DNA from: Herpomyces periplanetae
Taxonomy: Eukaryota; Ascomycota; Laboulbeniomycetes; Herpomycetales; Herpomycetaceae
DNA length: 64,000 nt
Assembly (NCBI GenBank): GCA_009733715.1
Contig: WMKJ01000007.1
Span: 1-64,000 of the forward strand
Direction of reading: 5' to 3'
The position numbers and the translations under genes were made by a program. The stretch's first letter is position 1. Each line of letters opens with the position of its first letter. The notes under the pieces were generated by a model. That model saw only the letters and a list, made by a program, of their open reading frames with translations. It did not search any database and was not told where the DNA came from. Below, piece after piece: positions 9,431-21,884 of this stretch.

Positions 9431-12400
9431 CATGGCGTTCGGTATTAAAGTGAGATAAAACATGCTATTGCCATAGCGGAAACATGAGAACGTTACATCT
9501 TTCTTCCTCAAGTAATTCTGATAAAAGCATGAACGAACCCAGCCCAGGCTAAGGCTGATATACTAAGACGGAAGAGAGAGCTGACCTAAATTGGCAATAC
9601 GCCGCTCGTTCGATAGTGGTATCCCGACCAAATCGCAACCCGAGAACCCCGTAGATAATCGAGTATGAGATTCAAGGAATAGCTAGATAATAGAACAAGT
9701 CAGCATAAATTTTCCAGGATTAACCAGCAGATTTTGCGTATTTGTAAATGTGCAAAAATTTTTATAGCATGCTAGTCAAGTATGACGAGGTTTTAAAACG
9801 TCGGAACAGAGGTAGCAGTAAAATGGCAAGAGATTTGAAATAGCCTAGGTTAGGTAGCTAAGAAGACATGGTAACACAAATTCGGAATGGAAAATGTCTT
9901 CAAAATGCTGTTTGTGCAAGCGCATGGGCACTATATAGCAAGATTCGTACATACATTGCAAACTAATTATAAACTATCAGCGAGTTTCTCCAATGGGCAA
10001 TCGGAGGAGCAAATTAAAGATCAGGAATAAAATCACACGTCCGAATATACTAACCTGGAATGGTGGAGAAGCGATTTCCTGAATCACGACAGAAGTCGTA
10101 CCATCTACCGTATTGAGAGAGCATGCTGGGGAAATACTAGTCGCTAAAATGCTCAAGCCAGTCGTTTAGCAAAGGCGATCGTGCGGTGGGTGCAAACGAA
10201 TTATGCCTGACCCTTTAACCAATAAGCGGATGTTAATTAAACAATTATTTTGGAAAGAATCGGGAAATTTGAAGTAGCGTAGAAGATGAAGTTATGGTGA
10301 AATGTCTGGATCTTGGGGGAAGGATTGGATAAGAGCGAGGTATGCACTTTGATTGAGCAGGGAGACATTAAATTAGCAATAAACGATCTTGCGTACGTAT
10401 GAATGGAAGGCCAAGGCAGAGGGTAGATCTATCAAAAACTCGAGAGACAGTTTCATTCAAATGCTCAATGTAATAGTATGTGAAATATGTAAGTGCAAAT
10501 TGAAGTATATCGATGGATTAAAAGTGGCGAGTTTGTGCATGTGGGCAAGCAAATGAAATCATTTATATTCTTATATATAAGAGAGAAAAGAGATCGAATG
10601 AAATGGTAAAGAAGTAGATAAATTCCGAAAGATTCTCCAGCTGGCGAAGTTTTGATAATGTAATTTTTTTTGAGCGATGGGTGTTGAAAGGAACGGTGAG
10701 AGTGGTAAAAGTTTGGGTAAAAAATGAGCCAATTAGCGTAAATGAGGATGATGATGATGATGCTGATGGTGGTAGGAGGAATTTAACGATTAAGTCGAGA
10801 TCATTAAAACGTTTTAAGAGAAACCCGAGGGAAAGGAAACGGTACGGGGAAGATCTGTCAACCGAGGGTCATGATGAATTGACGGAAATGAGGAGAGGAA
10901 TTATACGCTGAAGAGTAGTAAACTAGAGATGGAGAAAGTGGGGAATAGCATCCAAACAGGTGGTGGTAGTGATGCTGTGAATGAAGGGAGGGGGGGGATA
11001 AGACAATGACAAAGTCAACGGAAAACCCCGGGAAGCAGAAGCGCGAAATGAATGACAAGCGGAGCAACGAGGAGACGCGATGAGTTTTATAGGGCAAAGT
11101 ATAGCGGGGAGGGAGGAAAACTATTGAGATGTGATCCCGAAAAAAAGCAAAAATTGGGGAAGCATTAATATGTATGAGAAATGTTCTTTGGAGGAGAAAC
11201 GGATAGAGTGACGGAAAATGCAGTGGAAGCGGATCAAAATTGTGGAATTAAGGAAGATTTAAATATATCAAGCAATTGGTTGAGAAAAAGCTTTCCTAAT
11301 GGGGAAACTACGAAATATAATGATTATTGGATAATAAGGATGGGGATGAGGATGAGGATGAGAAGTAATGAATTGAGAATGAGAAAACGAAATGTTGAGA
11401 GGGAGAGAGATGGAATAAAAGATTTAGTAGGTTAACACGGCTAATCAAGAATGGGTTGATAAATGTTTTGCTGAGTGGAGATAAAGAGTGGGTTAATGAC
11501 GGGAGAAGTGTTCCGGAAACAAAATGTAACAATGCCTACAGAACAAAATTTTTCCGAAGCAATTGGAAATAGCCAAACGTGTACGTAGGGAACTTGGTGA
11601 TTAATTCAAAAGAGAAATGAAGAACACCCTGATGTAATAGGAAGGTGCGTTCCTCAATGGCTTAAGAGAGGGGGAAAGGATGATAGAGGTGGGCAAAGTG
11701 TTGAGAGTTGAAAGGGAGTGGTAGGTAATAATTTGGTAAGACGGAAGGAAGTAGGAATATACGCACATAAGCGTGAGGAGAAATAGAATTACCCAAATAG
11801 GAATGTGATAAGCGAATATAAAAGGGGCGGGAAAAAATGGGGTTCAAATTGGCTTTACATGGCGTAGAAAGCTCAGCCAATTGTTCAATAAAAGACATCA
11901 TATCATTTTATTATTATTATTACCGTAGGAGAATTAGCCTATCAGTGAAAATCTTCTCGCTCGTTCCTTAAAAGTCAAGTCGCACATTATCTGACTTCGT
12001 ATAAGATGCGTAAAAATCCTTCCTAATCCAGTAACAATATTAGGTATATATTATGATTAAACCTACCAATTACCCATCTGAAATAGAAGGGGTCACGTGA
12101 TGACCTGGTTTGAAGGGGATGGGAGGTGAGTGTTGAAGAGATGGAAGTTCGGGGGGAGATTAGAGATTTTGATAGTAAAACGAAAGTTGTGATCAGGGTT
12201 GGAATTAAGCGGTCATTTGGTAAATTTGAGGAATTTTATATGATTATACAGTTTACGAATATTGTGGGTAAATTGGTGATTGTGCTGATTCTGGTGCTGC
12301 AAATACAAAGCTTCCGTTGCGACTAAGGACGATGGATGTAAAAAATAGGGATGGAGTTAAAAATAAGCATAAGGACAATGTTTATACGATTAAACAGTTA

Positions 12401-14883
12401 GGTAAGTTGATGGTACGAAGCTTTTTCGGTGTTACGACCACCACCATCATCATTGTGACCGATCATGTCATGGTATAGGGAGGAAGTTTTTATGATTATT
12501 ACGCACAAAGTGTTATACACATGCAGGTAGTGGATTACACTGACTACGTGGTTTAAAGTTAACGCTTTCCAAGCTCACTCAAAGTTAAATCCACGATGCT
12601 TTTGTACTTATTATTAATAGACAAGTTTAACTTGGATGAGCATGCCTTCTTTTATCAACTTTATTAGTGGTCTAGACGTGTATGTAAGTTTGCATTGTCA
12701 GATGGATTTGTGTAATTTGGGTGTGGTAAGATGCTAGTTTAACTAGCAAATTATGTACACTTGGTTTGTTCTGGTGATGATCCAGCGCTGCAGATGCATA
12801 CATTTTACCCGGCTGGATCTGATAGAATGTCTATAAGTGAGCGGCTAGAAAATCACAACTGAATAGTATATCCTGTAATAGCATTATAGGTAGATCTGCA
12901 CGTAACCGGTGAATATTTTGTGAGTTTTCCTAATAAAATAGAAGAGGTTAACAATAACTAGTATTATTTGCGTGGTTAGCAATTATGGGCCATCTCAGCA
13001 AAACTTCATGTCAATTAAAAGTAAATTTAGGCTACCGTAATTTTATCATTTAAGTACTACCTGCGTTACGGATGGGCAAACTTATAAAGTGTATAGGTAT
13101 GTAAACAGTTTTAAAGATGCCTGCTAATACATGGTATGTTCAAATTCGTAGAGATATTAGTGGAAAGTGTCAGGTTAATGTGCCTAAGTCAAAAACTTTT
13201 ATAAAAACATATGCAAAATCGGGTTAGGAGTATTAATTGCTCGTGAAAAAGTGAGTTTAACCTAGGTGATAAAGACGAGAATAGTGTAGCCCAGCACGGC
13301 ACGGCACGGTACGGCATAGTGTAGCGTGTGGTAAAGGGTATGTGGTATGAGGCATTTAGCAGTAGGTAAGATGGAAACCAACTTTTTTTTCTTATCGTCT
13401 ACTTTATAAAGCCAAAGTGGAGAGTAAGACAACATTGATGTGACTACCACTTAGCTTGAGTAAAACAGGCTAACGAATAATTTTGTACAAACTGCTATAA
13501 ACAAGAAATTTGTATGATTTGTTGCTAACTTGAAGAAAATACACTGGTCAATCATAATTGAGATTTTGATGAAGGTACCACTCGAGGAACAACTGAGTAC
13601 AACGAATTAGTATAGAAAAACTGGTTTGATTTGCGGAAACAGTAAATTTTTGATTACTGGGTTGGTATAACTCATACACATTCCATCCATGGATAAGATT
13701 GTGGGTTGTTAAGGTTTACAATACGCGTGAACTAGTATTAGGATTCAGTGAACGGGGGTTGGGTAACAAAATGAAGAGATAAATGGACATGTAGAACCTA
13801 ATTCCATTTTATGCCAATAAGTTACATGGATGAGAAGTGTATCGAAAAGGTACCGAATACCACATTTGGGTAAGTAGAAGTCAAAACAAGGAAAATTATT
13901 GGAACTAAGATAAGGCTGTAAATGAAAGGAGGTGTAAGAATCATGAATATACTGATAAATATTTGAGTAGACAAATTTGCAAATAATCAAAATAGCGCCT
14001 AAATGGTAATGTTGCTAGGAAATAACTAACATTGAAGAGGTATCCCATTTTCCGAAATTCTATTAGCATTAAATAATCCCAATAACTTCCCGATATCAGC
14101 CCGATCGGTAGTTTCAAGTACTCATCTCATTCGCCGATTCAACCTAAACCGATACGACTTAAACTGACCGTTATACCGGGAACCTTGTAACTGTTGGATA
14201 ATTACATTTCCGGGCCGGGTAACTTTTGGATCGGTAGGTAAACAATAAATAACCTATTTTGGTTGAGCCCGAACAATTTTAATCATCAAACGGTAACCCG
14301 ACCTCCATCACTACCACCTCCGGCATACCGACCTACCTTCGGCAATACGCGTCTCGGCTAATCAAACCTTCACCTCCTATAAGCATATTGAAAGCACCGC
14401 CACATAGTGATGACGTGATTCTGTTTGGTAAAAAAGATTTTCAGGAGTCATTCTGAACGCTAAAGTCATGTGGCTTGAAACGGTGGGAGGCAAATTTGCG
14501 TGTTTGGGGATTTGCTGGAAAAGACGATTTTTCCCAATTTCTTCGACAATCGTTCATCCAGACACGAAAAACAATTTTCTTCTTCTACCCAAACGTGACT
14601 ATCTTTGTTTAGTTATGTTTGCTTGGTTTTGCAATTCTCAATTCATATTTCATTACTCTTAATTCTTACTACATCGGTTTCTTGACCCGTACAATCTACT
14701 AATTTTCCCCATCGCGACTACGCTTGTCAGTTTTTCTAACCTCCCTTCATTTTGCATAATATGCTTAACTATTAAATTTACTGTGCAGTTATTAAAACTT
14801 ATTAAGTGAGATATTCGCTACTTAATAGTTACCTTGATCTTACAGTATTCTAGCTGAATGATTAGGAGTTTGTTATCGGCGTA
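9431..14883. other. 5.4-kb gene-poor spacer between divergent Chs7-like and PMT2 genes
   Basis: No coding region can be supported. From about 10,600 to 11,900 the + strand is purine-rich, so pyrimidine-rich on the Chs7-like coding strand; 12,000-14,500 is mixed and AT-rich. The last 300 nt before PMT2 are moderately pyrimidine-rich on the + strand. Short frames of 60-85 codons (for example 10681-10911 and 12126-12326) show no family resemblance. A 5' exon of the Chs7-like gene may be hidden at the left end. Confidence 0.55.
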
Positions 14884-17373
14884 ATGAAGCGAAATCCAAA
14901 AGATGGCAGCCTCTCAACAGGCTCACACATCCTTCAAACATCGAATATGCGTCGACGTCCACGTAACTCATCACGATCATTAACCATATCCCCAGATCAT
15001 TGTGAAACACCAGATTCCTCCAACCAGGTTGAATCAGGTAAAGAACCTCCTAGTACTGATGCAAGTGGAGTGGAAGACAATATCGAATTGAACGATTTTA
15101 AAAAGGAAAATGCCACTATTACCTGTTCTAACAAAAGTTGCAAGTCGAGTGGATTATTCCAATCCGTGTCTACATTAGCTTGTTCAATATACGTATTTTT
15201 AGACAATTGGGAGTTTCTAATTGTCCCACTGCTCCTCACTGCTTGTGCATTCTTTACTCGTATGTGGCGGATTGGAATATCAAATATCGTGACTTGGGAT
15301 GAGGCACATTTTGGTAAATTTGCTTCCCACTACTTAAAACGCGAGTTTTATTTCGACGTTCATCCGCCCTTAGGAAAACTCCTAGTAGGATTATCTGGGT
15401 ACTTGGCTGGATACAATGGGACTTTTGATTTCAAGTCTGGTACAGCCTATCCTGAGGAATTGAATTATACTTTTATGCGTAGGTTCAATTCCGCATTTGG
15501 TGCTCTGTGCGTTCCTTTAGCCTATTGGACTGCAAAAGAATTACGTCTTCGTCGTAGATCATCTCTTCTGGTGGCCTTGATGATATTATTCGATAACTCT
15601 TATACTACCATAAGCCGGTTTATTCTGTTAGATTCCATGTTACTTTTCTTCACATTTACTACCATAATGTGTTGGGTTAAGTTTCACCAACTTCAGTTCA
15701 AACCATTCTCCATGGAGTGGTTTTTATGGTTATGCCTGACCGGAGTATCAATTGGGTGCGTTTGTAGTATCAAATGGGTGGGTCTCTTTTGCACGGCTTT
15801 GGTCGGAATGTATACAATTGAAGATCTGTGGCAAAGATTTGGTGATCTTCGTATACCTAAAAGTCGATTGACATTTCATCTTGCATGTCGTGTTTTTGGA
15901 TTGATTTTCATACCTTTTCTGGTATATCTCTTCTCATTTTGGTTGCACTTTCAAGTGTTGTCAAGTAGTGGACCGGGTGATGCCCAAATGAGTTCGTTAT
16001 TCCAGGCTAACTTACGTGGATCTAACATTGGGAAAGACAGCCCTTTGGAAGTTGCTTTGGGATCTCGAATTACGGTAAAGAACATGGGTTACGGTGGAGG
16101 TTTGCTACATTCCCATGTTCAAACATACCCTGAAGGTTCACATCAGCAGCAGGTAACTTGTTACCATCACAAAGATGCCAATAATGAATGGTTCGTTTAC
16201 TCTAATAGGAATGAGAAGGAATTTATCCCGGATGAGGAGGCTATTCGATATATTGGGCATGGATCGGTTATACGATTGATTCATGCACAAACAGGTCGAA
16301 ATCTTCATTCTCACGCAATTAGTGCTCCAATTACCAAATCAAATTGGGAAGTATCTTGCTACGGAAACTTAACAGTTGGAGATACAAAGGATCATTGGAA
16401 AGTTGAGATAATAGATGATATTTCGTCACGAGATTATTCGAGACTCCGGACACTGACAACAACGTTCAGACTGCGACATGTAGACATGGGATGCTATTTG
16501 CACGCTGGAACGGTAAATTTACCTCAATGGGGATTTAAACAGATTGAAGTATCTTGTGTTAAAGCAAATAAAGCCAGGGATAAGTATACACAATGGAATA
16601 TTGAATCTCACTATAACGATAAAATGCCACCTGGGAACCCCAAAGTTTATAGAAGTTCATTTTGGCGAGACTTTATTCATTTAAACGTTGCTATGATGAC
16701 ATCTAATAATGCATTAGTTCCAGATCCCGATAAACATGATGAAATAGCGTCGAAGTTTTGGCAATGGCCCCTTCTTACCGTTGGGTTAAGGATGTGTTCG
16801 TGGGATGAAAAAACAATCAAATACTTTCTGATCGGTAATATTTTCGTTTATTGGTTATCAACGGCAACTTTGGTTCTGTTTGTCGGACTAATTGCATGGT
16901 ACGCTGTTCGTTGGCAACGTGGCTACAAACCACTACTGAAACGACAATTTGAACATATTAGAATAGCGGGAATTTATCCCATAATCGGATGGGTTTTACA
17001 CTATATGCCGTTTATCGTGATGGCACGAGTTACCTATTTACATCATTACTTTCCTGCGCTGTACTTTTCCGTGCTAGTGGCAGGGTTTTTCATTGATTGG
17101 CTTGGGCTTTGGTTGGACAACACTGATATAAACTATGAATTAATACCTGAAACCGTCGATGACAATAGTGATAAACTACCATCAACAAGTATTAAAACAC
17201 ATTCAATTCCCATGCACGGTAAACAATGGTCTTGGGCACTTTACATTTTATTGTATGTGGGAGTAATTTCAACGTTTATCGCATTCCGAGCCATGACATT
17301 TGGAATGCAAGGACCAGCGACAAAATGGGCATATCTGAATTTTCTTCCAACATGGAGGATTTCGGATAAGTAG
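14884..17373 (+). CDS. PMT2: Protein O-mannosyltransferase, PMT2 subfamily
   Basis: A single exon of 829 residues. Pmt2 transfers mannose from dolichyl-phosphate mannose to Ser/Thr of proteins entering the ER, usually as a Pmt1-Pmt2 heterodimer in the ER membrane. After a polar N-terminus of about 100 residues come the first membrane segment (about 110-128) and the catalytic loop TWDEAHFGKFASHYLKREF with the Asp139-Glu140 pair, then FDVHPPLGKLLVGLSGYLAG, which is diagnostic of the PMT2 rather than PMT4 subfamily. A lumenal MIR region with three motifs follows (about 392-431, 455-500 and 525-560; LLHSHVQTYPEGSHQQQVT is the clearest). The C-terminal membrane block includes HYMPFIVMARVTYLHHYFPA. 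Length is normal for the family. The ATG at 14884 is the first in the frame. Confidence 0.97.
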   Translation: MKRNPKDGSLSTGSHILQTSNMRRRPRNSSRSLTISPDHCETPDSSNQVESGKEPPSTDASGVEDNIELNDFKKENATITCSNKSCKSSGLFQSVSTLACSIYVFLDNWEFLIVPLLLTACAFFTRMWRIGISNIVTWDEAHFGKFASHYLKREFYFDVHPPLGKLLVGLSGYLAGYNGTFDFKSGTAYPEELNYTFMRRFNSAFGALCVPLAYWTAKELRLRRRSSLLVALMILFDNSYTTISRFILLDSMLLFFTFTTIMCWVKFHQLQFKPFSMEWFLWLCLTGVSIGCVCSIKWVGLFCTALVGMYTIEDLWQRFGDLRIPKSRLTFHLACRVFGLIFIPFLVYLFSFWLHFQVLSSSGPGDAQMSSLFQANLRGSNIGKDSPLEVALGSRITVKNMGYGGGLLHSHVQTYPEGSHQQQVTCYHHKDANNEWFVYSNRNEKEFIPDEEAIRYIGHGSVIRLIHAQTGRNLHSHAISAPITKSNWEVSCYGNLTVGDTKDHWKVEIIDDISSRDYSRLRTLTTTFRLRHVDMGCYLHAGTVNLPQWGFKQIEVSCVKANKARDKYTQWNIESHYNDKMPPGNPKVYRSSFWRDFIHLNVAMMTSNNALVPDPDKHDEIASKFWQWPLLTVGLRMCSWDEKTIKYFLIGNIFVYWLSTATLVLFVGLIAWYAVRWQRGYKPLLKRQFEHIRIAGIYPIIGWVLHYMPFIVMARVTYLHHYFPALYFSVLVAGFFIDWLGLWLDNTDINYELIPETVDDNSDKLPSTSIKTHSIPMHGKQWSWALYILLYVGVISTFIAFRAMTFGMQGPATKWAYLNFLPTWRISDK

Positions 17374-17818
17374 GCTTTATCACGTTCTATTCGCCAACAT
17401 TGATGCCAATGGTAGCAATGTACAGGTCATTAAAAGCTCACCTTCTGCTTTATTATAATGGAAGATCTTTACCGGGAACTGATTGATTCGCCATCTGTAT
17501 GTATACATGACAATGATGATCATGTTCAGGATGAACTTATACAAGAGGAATAACTATAATCATCGTACATCAGCGCTACCCGACTCTTCGCTCCATCATA
17601 TTAATCTTCTGCATCAACAGCAATACACTGACGAAAGTATGCCGGGGCAAATGTGTTGGCACGGATTTTGCAACAAATGCTGACGATTCGTCAATATTGA
17701 ATTCTCTTCATTAGGAAGCCAGAAAAGATTCGGAATACCAGGGTGGCGGACCATTTGCTAAATTAGCTTGTCCGTGCCAATTTAATTGTTTTATCTATCA
17801 CACAATTTGTACATCACT
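17374..17818. other. Convergent intergenic spacer PMT2/CDC50
   Basis: A 445-nt spacer between two converging stop codons, holding both 3' ends. No gene or RNA recognised. Confidence 0.6.
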
Positions 17819-19359
17819 TTAACCAGAACTCATAATTGTCCCTACGCCCATCGTTGTTATACTGGTTCGTCCGCCCGTAACGCCACCTCTGCTACCGCTG
17901 GCTCCGCCGCCACCGTAAGTTTCCTTATTCCAAGTCAAATATGTATGATCACCCAGTTTACGCGGCTTGATCAAATGCGCGGCCGTGAATAATGTACCGA
18001 GTAATATACAAATACCACCCATTATTATGTATGCAAAGCCGAGAAAGGGATTTTTTCCGCCAAGGATACTTCGAGTTGATATAAGAATGGATTTAGTTCC
18101 TCCGTACTCTGATACGGGAAAATAATCACGAATATCAACTTGGTATCTACCGGGTGGCATGGAAGTAGTGTCATTCCTTCGAGCTAATTTGCTGAAATTT
18201 GGCAAGCCGGCGGTTCTCATCCAGACTTGAAAAGCTTCATCATCCCTTAGATTTGGCAATCCTGTTCTTATTGTATAACCGTGTGGATAACGGTTCCGCC
18301 AATTTGGCGGAGGAACGACATCTTGAACCTTGTAAGCGCTAACCCCGTATAGCTCACGGTCACTTGGCCACGATATTCCTTTGTTGGTCATAAAGTAAGT
18401 CATGCTATCCTTGGAAGAGTTTTGAGTATTGGTTAAAACTGGTGAGGAGAATGTATCATTGAATAGAGAATTGGCTAATAATCCACACGGAAATATTGCC
18501 TTTCCACTTTTCCCGTCTTGAAGTAATGGGTGACAATCCCCAGATAATAAATTTTTGGATTTGGCTTGACCCTTAAGCTGGTCTGGATCGAATGATTTAA
18601 CGTATCTTCGGTGATTTTGATAGAAATTTGTCAACCGGTAATAAAAGAGTACCGGGGGTCCAATTGAATTTAAGATATCAAATTGCAGAGAACATATTGT
18701 TGTGCTAAGGTTAACGCCATCGTAGGGAATCATAACTTGTCTGTGCTGCCATGACGCTGGTGTTCCCGTTCCGTAATCTGTAATTTTGAAGTGTTTTGAT
18801 ACCCTTTTATTTGGTATATCACCCCACTGTGGTGCTAGAGGGGACGATCGTCGACAGTCCGTGTAATCAATGGCAATTTCTTCCACCTTATAAATTACGA
18901 ATTGAATTAGCTTATCGGTTCCCGGATCTTATGCATTCTATAACTTACCATTGCACTGGACCATAGCAATAGTGCGCCTATTGGAGCCAATACTATTCCG
19001 ACTGCGAATAAAAGCGGTAGAACCGTTTTTGGCGTTAGGACAGGCCTAGATTAAAGGAAATTGTTACATTAACTATCGTGTCAAGTTGTCGTATGATTTC
19101 TTGGAGAGGTACTAACTGCCATGCTTTCAAGCGTTGTTGGCGGAATGCAGTATCTATTTAACCCATCGTCATTATCACAATACGAGATATAAGGTTAGTA
19201 TTTTGGAAGAGTTTGGAAAAGAAAGCGTAAGTTACCCTTTTAAAGCGGAAAATTTTACTTACTTGCAGGGCGCCTGGACTTTTTTTTCTTTGGTTTTTCA
19301 ACATGATGATCTGATGGAGGTGACGGAGGGCGTGGAGGTGCTGGAGCTTGACTTGCCAT
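17819..19359 (-). CDS. CDC50: Cdc50/Lem3-family subunit of P4-ATPase lipid flippases
   Basis: Four exons (19359-19263, 19153-19117, 19045-18949, 18886-17819) with introns of 109, 71 and 62 nt in phases 1, 2 and 0 give 432 residues. The second exon is only 37 nt. Donors are GTAAGT, GTTAGT and GTAAGT. Cdc50 proteins escort P4-ATPases from the ER and form the working flippase that moves phospholipids to the cytosolic leaflet. Markers: Pro-rich cytosolic N-terminus, NTAFRQQRLKAWQPVLTPKT, the first membrane span (about 53-73), the lumenal IAIDYTDC motif, a large lumenal domain with NFYQNHRRYVKS, and a second span (about 357-383, GFAYIIMGGICILLGTLFTA) followed by a 49-residue Gly-rich tail. Start chosen at MASQAPAPP because it is the first in-frame ATG reaching the conserved N-terminus. 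All splice phases agree. Confidence 0.95.
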
Positions 19360-20551
19360 TATACATGGATAAGCAGAGGATACTAAATCTTTAGTATGAT
19401 GAAATAGCCTTCACACTTTCTTTCTGTCGGATTTTCTCGCTGAACCACAAATTTGTATACGTTGTGATGGTAATAAATCCGTTGTCTTGCTCACTTAACC
19501 GTATAAAAGCCACTTGGTTTGTAAAAGTTAAATGTATTGGACGTGAGAGATGGATGATTTAATAGTTTGGATATCCCTTAGGATAAAATATGTATACCGC
19601 TTCTCTAAAGTATTAGCCCACTTTGCCATTTATTCCCATTTAGCGTAACACTCACGTACAAAGCTATTGAAAAAATCAAAACTTGCGACCGTGCGCCAAC
19701 TAGAATTAACTTAATCACTACTCGACCAAGTCAAAGCGCCTGAATTTCTTGCACTCTTAAACGCGTTAGAAAGCGCCTGCTGTGAAGCGGTGAGCCTGGA
19801 TATCATCTCGATACAAAACCCCGCTAAAATCTCCTACTCTCGGCATCCCGATTCTGCTGACAATATACTTGTTTATCCCCGCGCCACAATATCTTGTGGA
19901 TGTCTAATTAGCCAATCTTCGGTCCGACAATTTCTGCCTAGCTTGGTGGTACTTTTAACCTAGACTGCCTATACCCACACTTACAATCATCCTGTATTCA
20001 ATTGTCTCCATTAAACGTTGCTACAATTGTGTATAGCGTACCAAGGATTTTCGAGAATCTTTTCGTCTCGTCTCGTCTTTTCCGCTTCTTGCAAGACGTT
20101 ACAAAAATACTCCGCTCCCAATACCACTTTCCCCACTTAAACCATCTCGTCCCGTCGCATTACTAAGCAAATATATTGGTCTAGGGCAAGTGGCTTCATC
20201 TGATGTCACGATGGGGAATTTTGGGGATTCCCAAGCAAAATTTCACGATGCACAGTGTTTTTTATGTATCATGAACTTGTTCTAATCAAAGCTATCATCA
20301 TCTTCTTAACTCTACCACAATAAACTTTATAAATATAACAATTTTACTTGAATCATACTATACGTATTTCTCTTGCTAATTCTTTCGTGGTTGGTTTTCT
20401 CACACTTTGTTTTACAATAACATTTCGGGCCAATTTTTAACATTCTCGTTTATTCATTTATTCAAAAATTGATTTTAATACAGAATTTAATACTATACTG
20501 AACACTATGTGAAATAATTACAAAGGGTTACCACTTTTTCCTAGACTAAAC
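19360..20551. other. Divergent intergenic region CDC50/VTA1
   Basis: A 1.2-kb spacer that must contain both promoters. The 300 nt before VTA1 are T/C-rich. No ORF, RNA gene or strong repeat seen. Confidence 0.6.
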
Positions 20552-21884
20552 ATGTCACTGGAAATTCCTGCTGCGCTAAAGCAGCTTGACATTGCTCGCT
20601 TTGCTCTTCGAGCTTCCCAACTTGTAAATGTTAAACCCGTTATAGCGTATTGGTGTTCGTCAACTTCACTTTTCTCCTGCGTGTTTCCTAGCTTGTTATC
20701 ATTTAGTGTCACACATTACCCTGCAGCCTTTAGTGGAATGCTTTTCACACTCATCTTTACGCTTATGCACACGCTCACACCTACTCATGCTCACATTGTT
20801 CTATCATCCATCATGGCCAAGCCAAGCGTTGACTCGAGAATTTCGTTACGCCATAGGTGATTATTATATTATCCAGAAAATTCTTCAATCTGGAATCCCC
20901 AAACAAAATCCAGAAAGTATGAAATACGCTACCCACATAATGGATAAACTTGAAACCGTCAAGGCAAACAATTTAAATCTAACCAGTATAACCGACGATT
21001 CTGAAGCCTTCAAATACGTGGAATCATTTGCCAACGATGTCTTCAGTCGTGCCGAACACGCCATGCAATCTCAATGTGCGTCTCGTGCTACCGTTGATAC
21101 TTTATTAGCAGCCGTAGTCTTTTACGATTTACTCAGTATCTGGATTACCAATTCCTTGCCTGAGCATATTGCCATTAAGGTTAAGTACGCAAAGTATCAC
21201 GCTTTACGCATTGAAAAGGCAATTCGTGCGGGTAAAGATCCAAACCTATCGAATCCCGTTTGTGTAAATGCTTCAGTTAACCCGGATAATCCTACCCAAT
21301 CTTGTCCAAGTATTTCCACCGTCACTAATCCACCGCCCACTACATCCGAAACTGTACTTTCTCCGCCTCCCGGTGAGGAGTTCATAGAATGGAATGAAAC
21401 TACATCTGATACATTTGTGACGGCACCGTCAACTGCATCCGATGTTGATGATATTGAACCGTCGAATTCCGTTGAATTATCATCACCTACAAAGCCTACT
21501 CAACTTGATCAACCGTTTTCTACTCCAGTTACCCATCACTCAGGTATTGTTAACGTTAATGAGCCCTTCCATCTTACGGTTGAATCTCCAACAAAATCTC
21601 TAGCTTCGCCCGCTCTACCTCAAACTGTTCAAACGAATTTGCCATCATCACCGTCCAATCTGCAAAGTGCACCACCTGATAAATCATCATCTAACGCTAA
21701 GCAATGTCCAAATAACCCCCCCATTGGCGATGACGCAATTTGCTTAGCCCAAAAGCATGCCCGATGGGCTATATCTGCCTTAACCTTCGACGATATTCCA
21801 ACTGCTGTAAAGGAGTTAAAAGCTGCCTTGTGCTTATTAAACGCCAGCCCTGATGCTGAATCTTTTTCGAGTATTTCTACGTAG
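20552..21884 (+). CDS. VTA1: Vta1/LIP5, activator of Vps4 in the ESCRT pathway
   Basis: Two exons, 20552-20654 and 20857-21884, joined across a 202-nt phase-1 intron (GTTCGT donor, GCCATAG acceptor), give 376 residues. Vta1 binds and stimulates the AAA ATPase Vps4, which disassembles ESCRT-III on multivesicular endosomes. The join produces VKPVIAYWCDYYIIQKIL, matching the family's first helices (VVAYYC/WCxxYA), and is the only junction tried that restores this motif. The tandem-MIT-like helical N-terminus continues to about residue 165 (LLAAVVFYDLLSIW and KYAKYHALRIEKAI). A Pro/Ser/Thr linker of about 150 residues follows, then the C-terminal Vps4-binding helices (AQKHARWAISALTFDDIPTA, VKELKAALCLL). 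Length is close to typical. The unusual donor is the only weak point. Confidence 0.92.
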
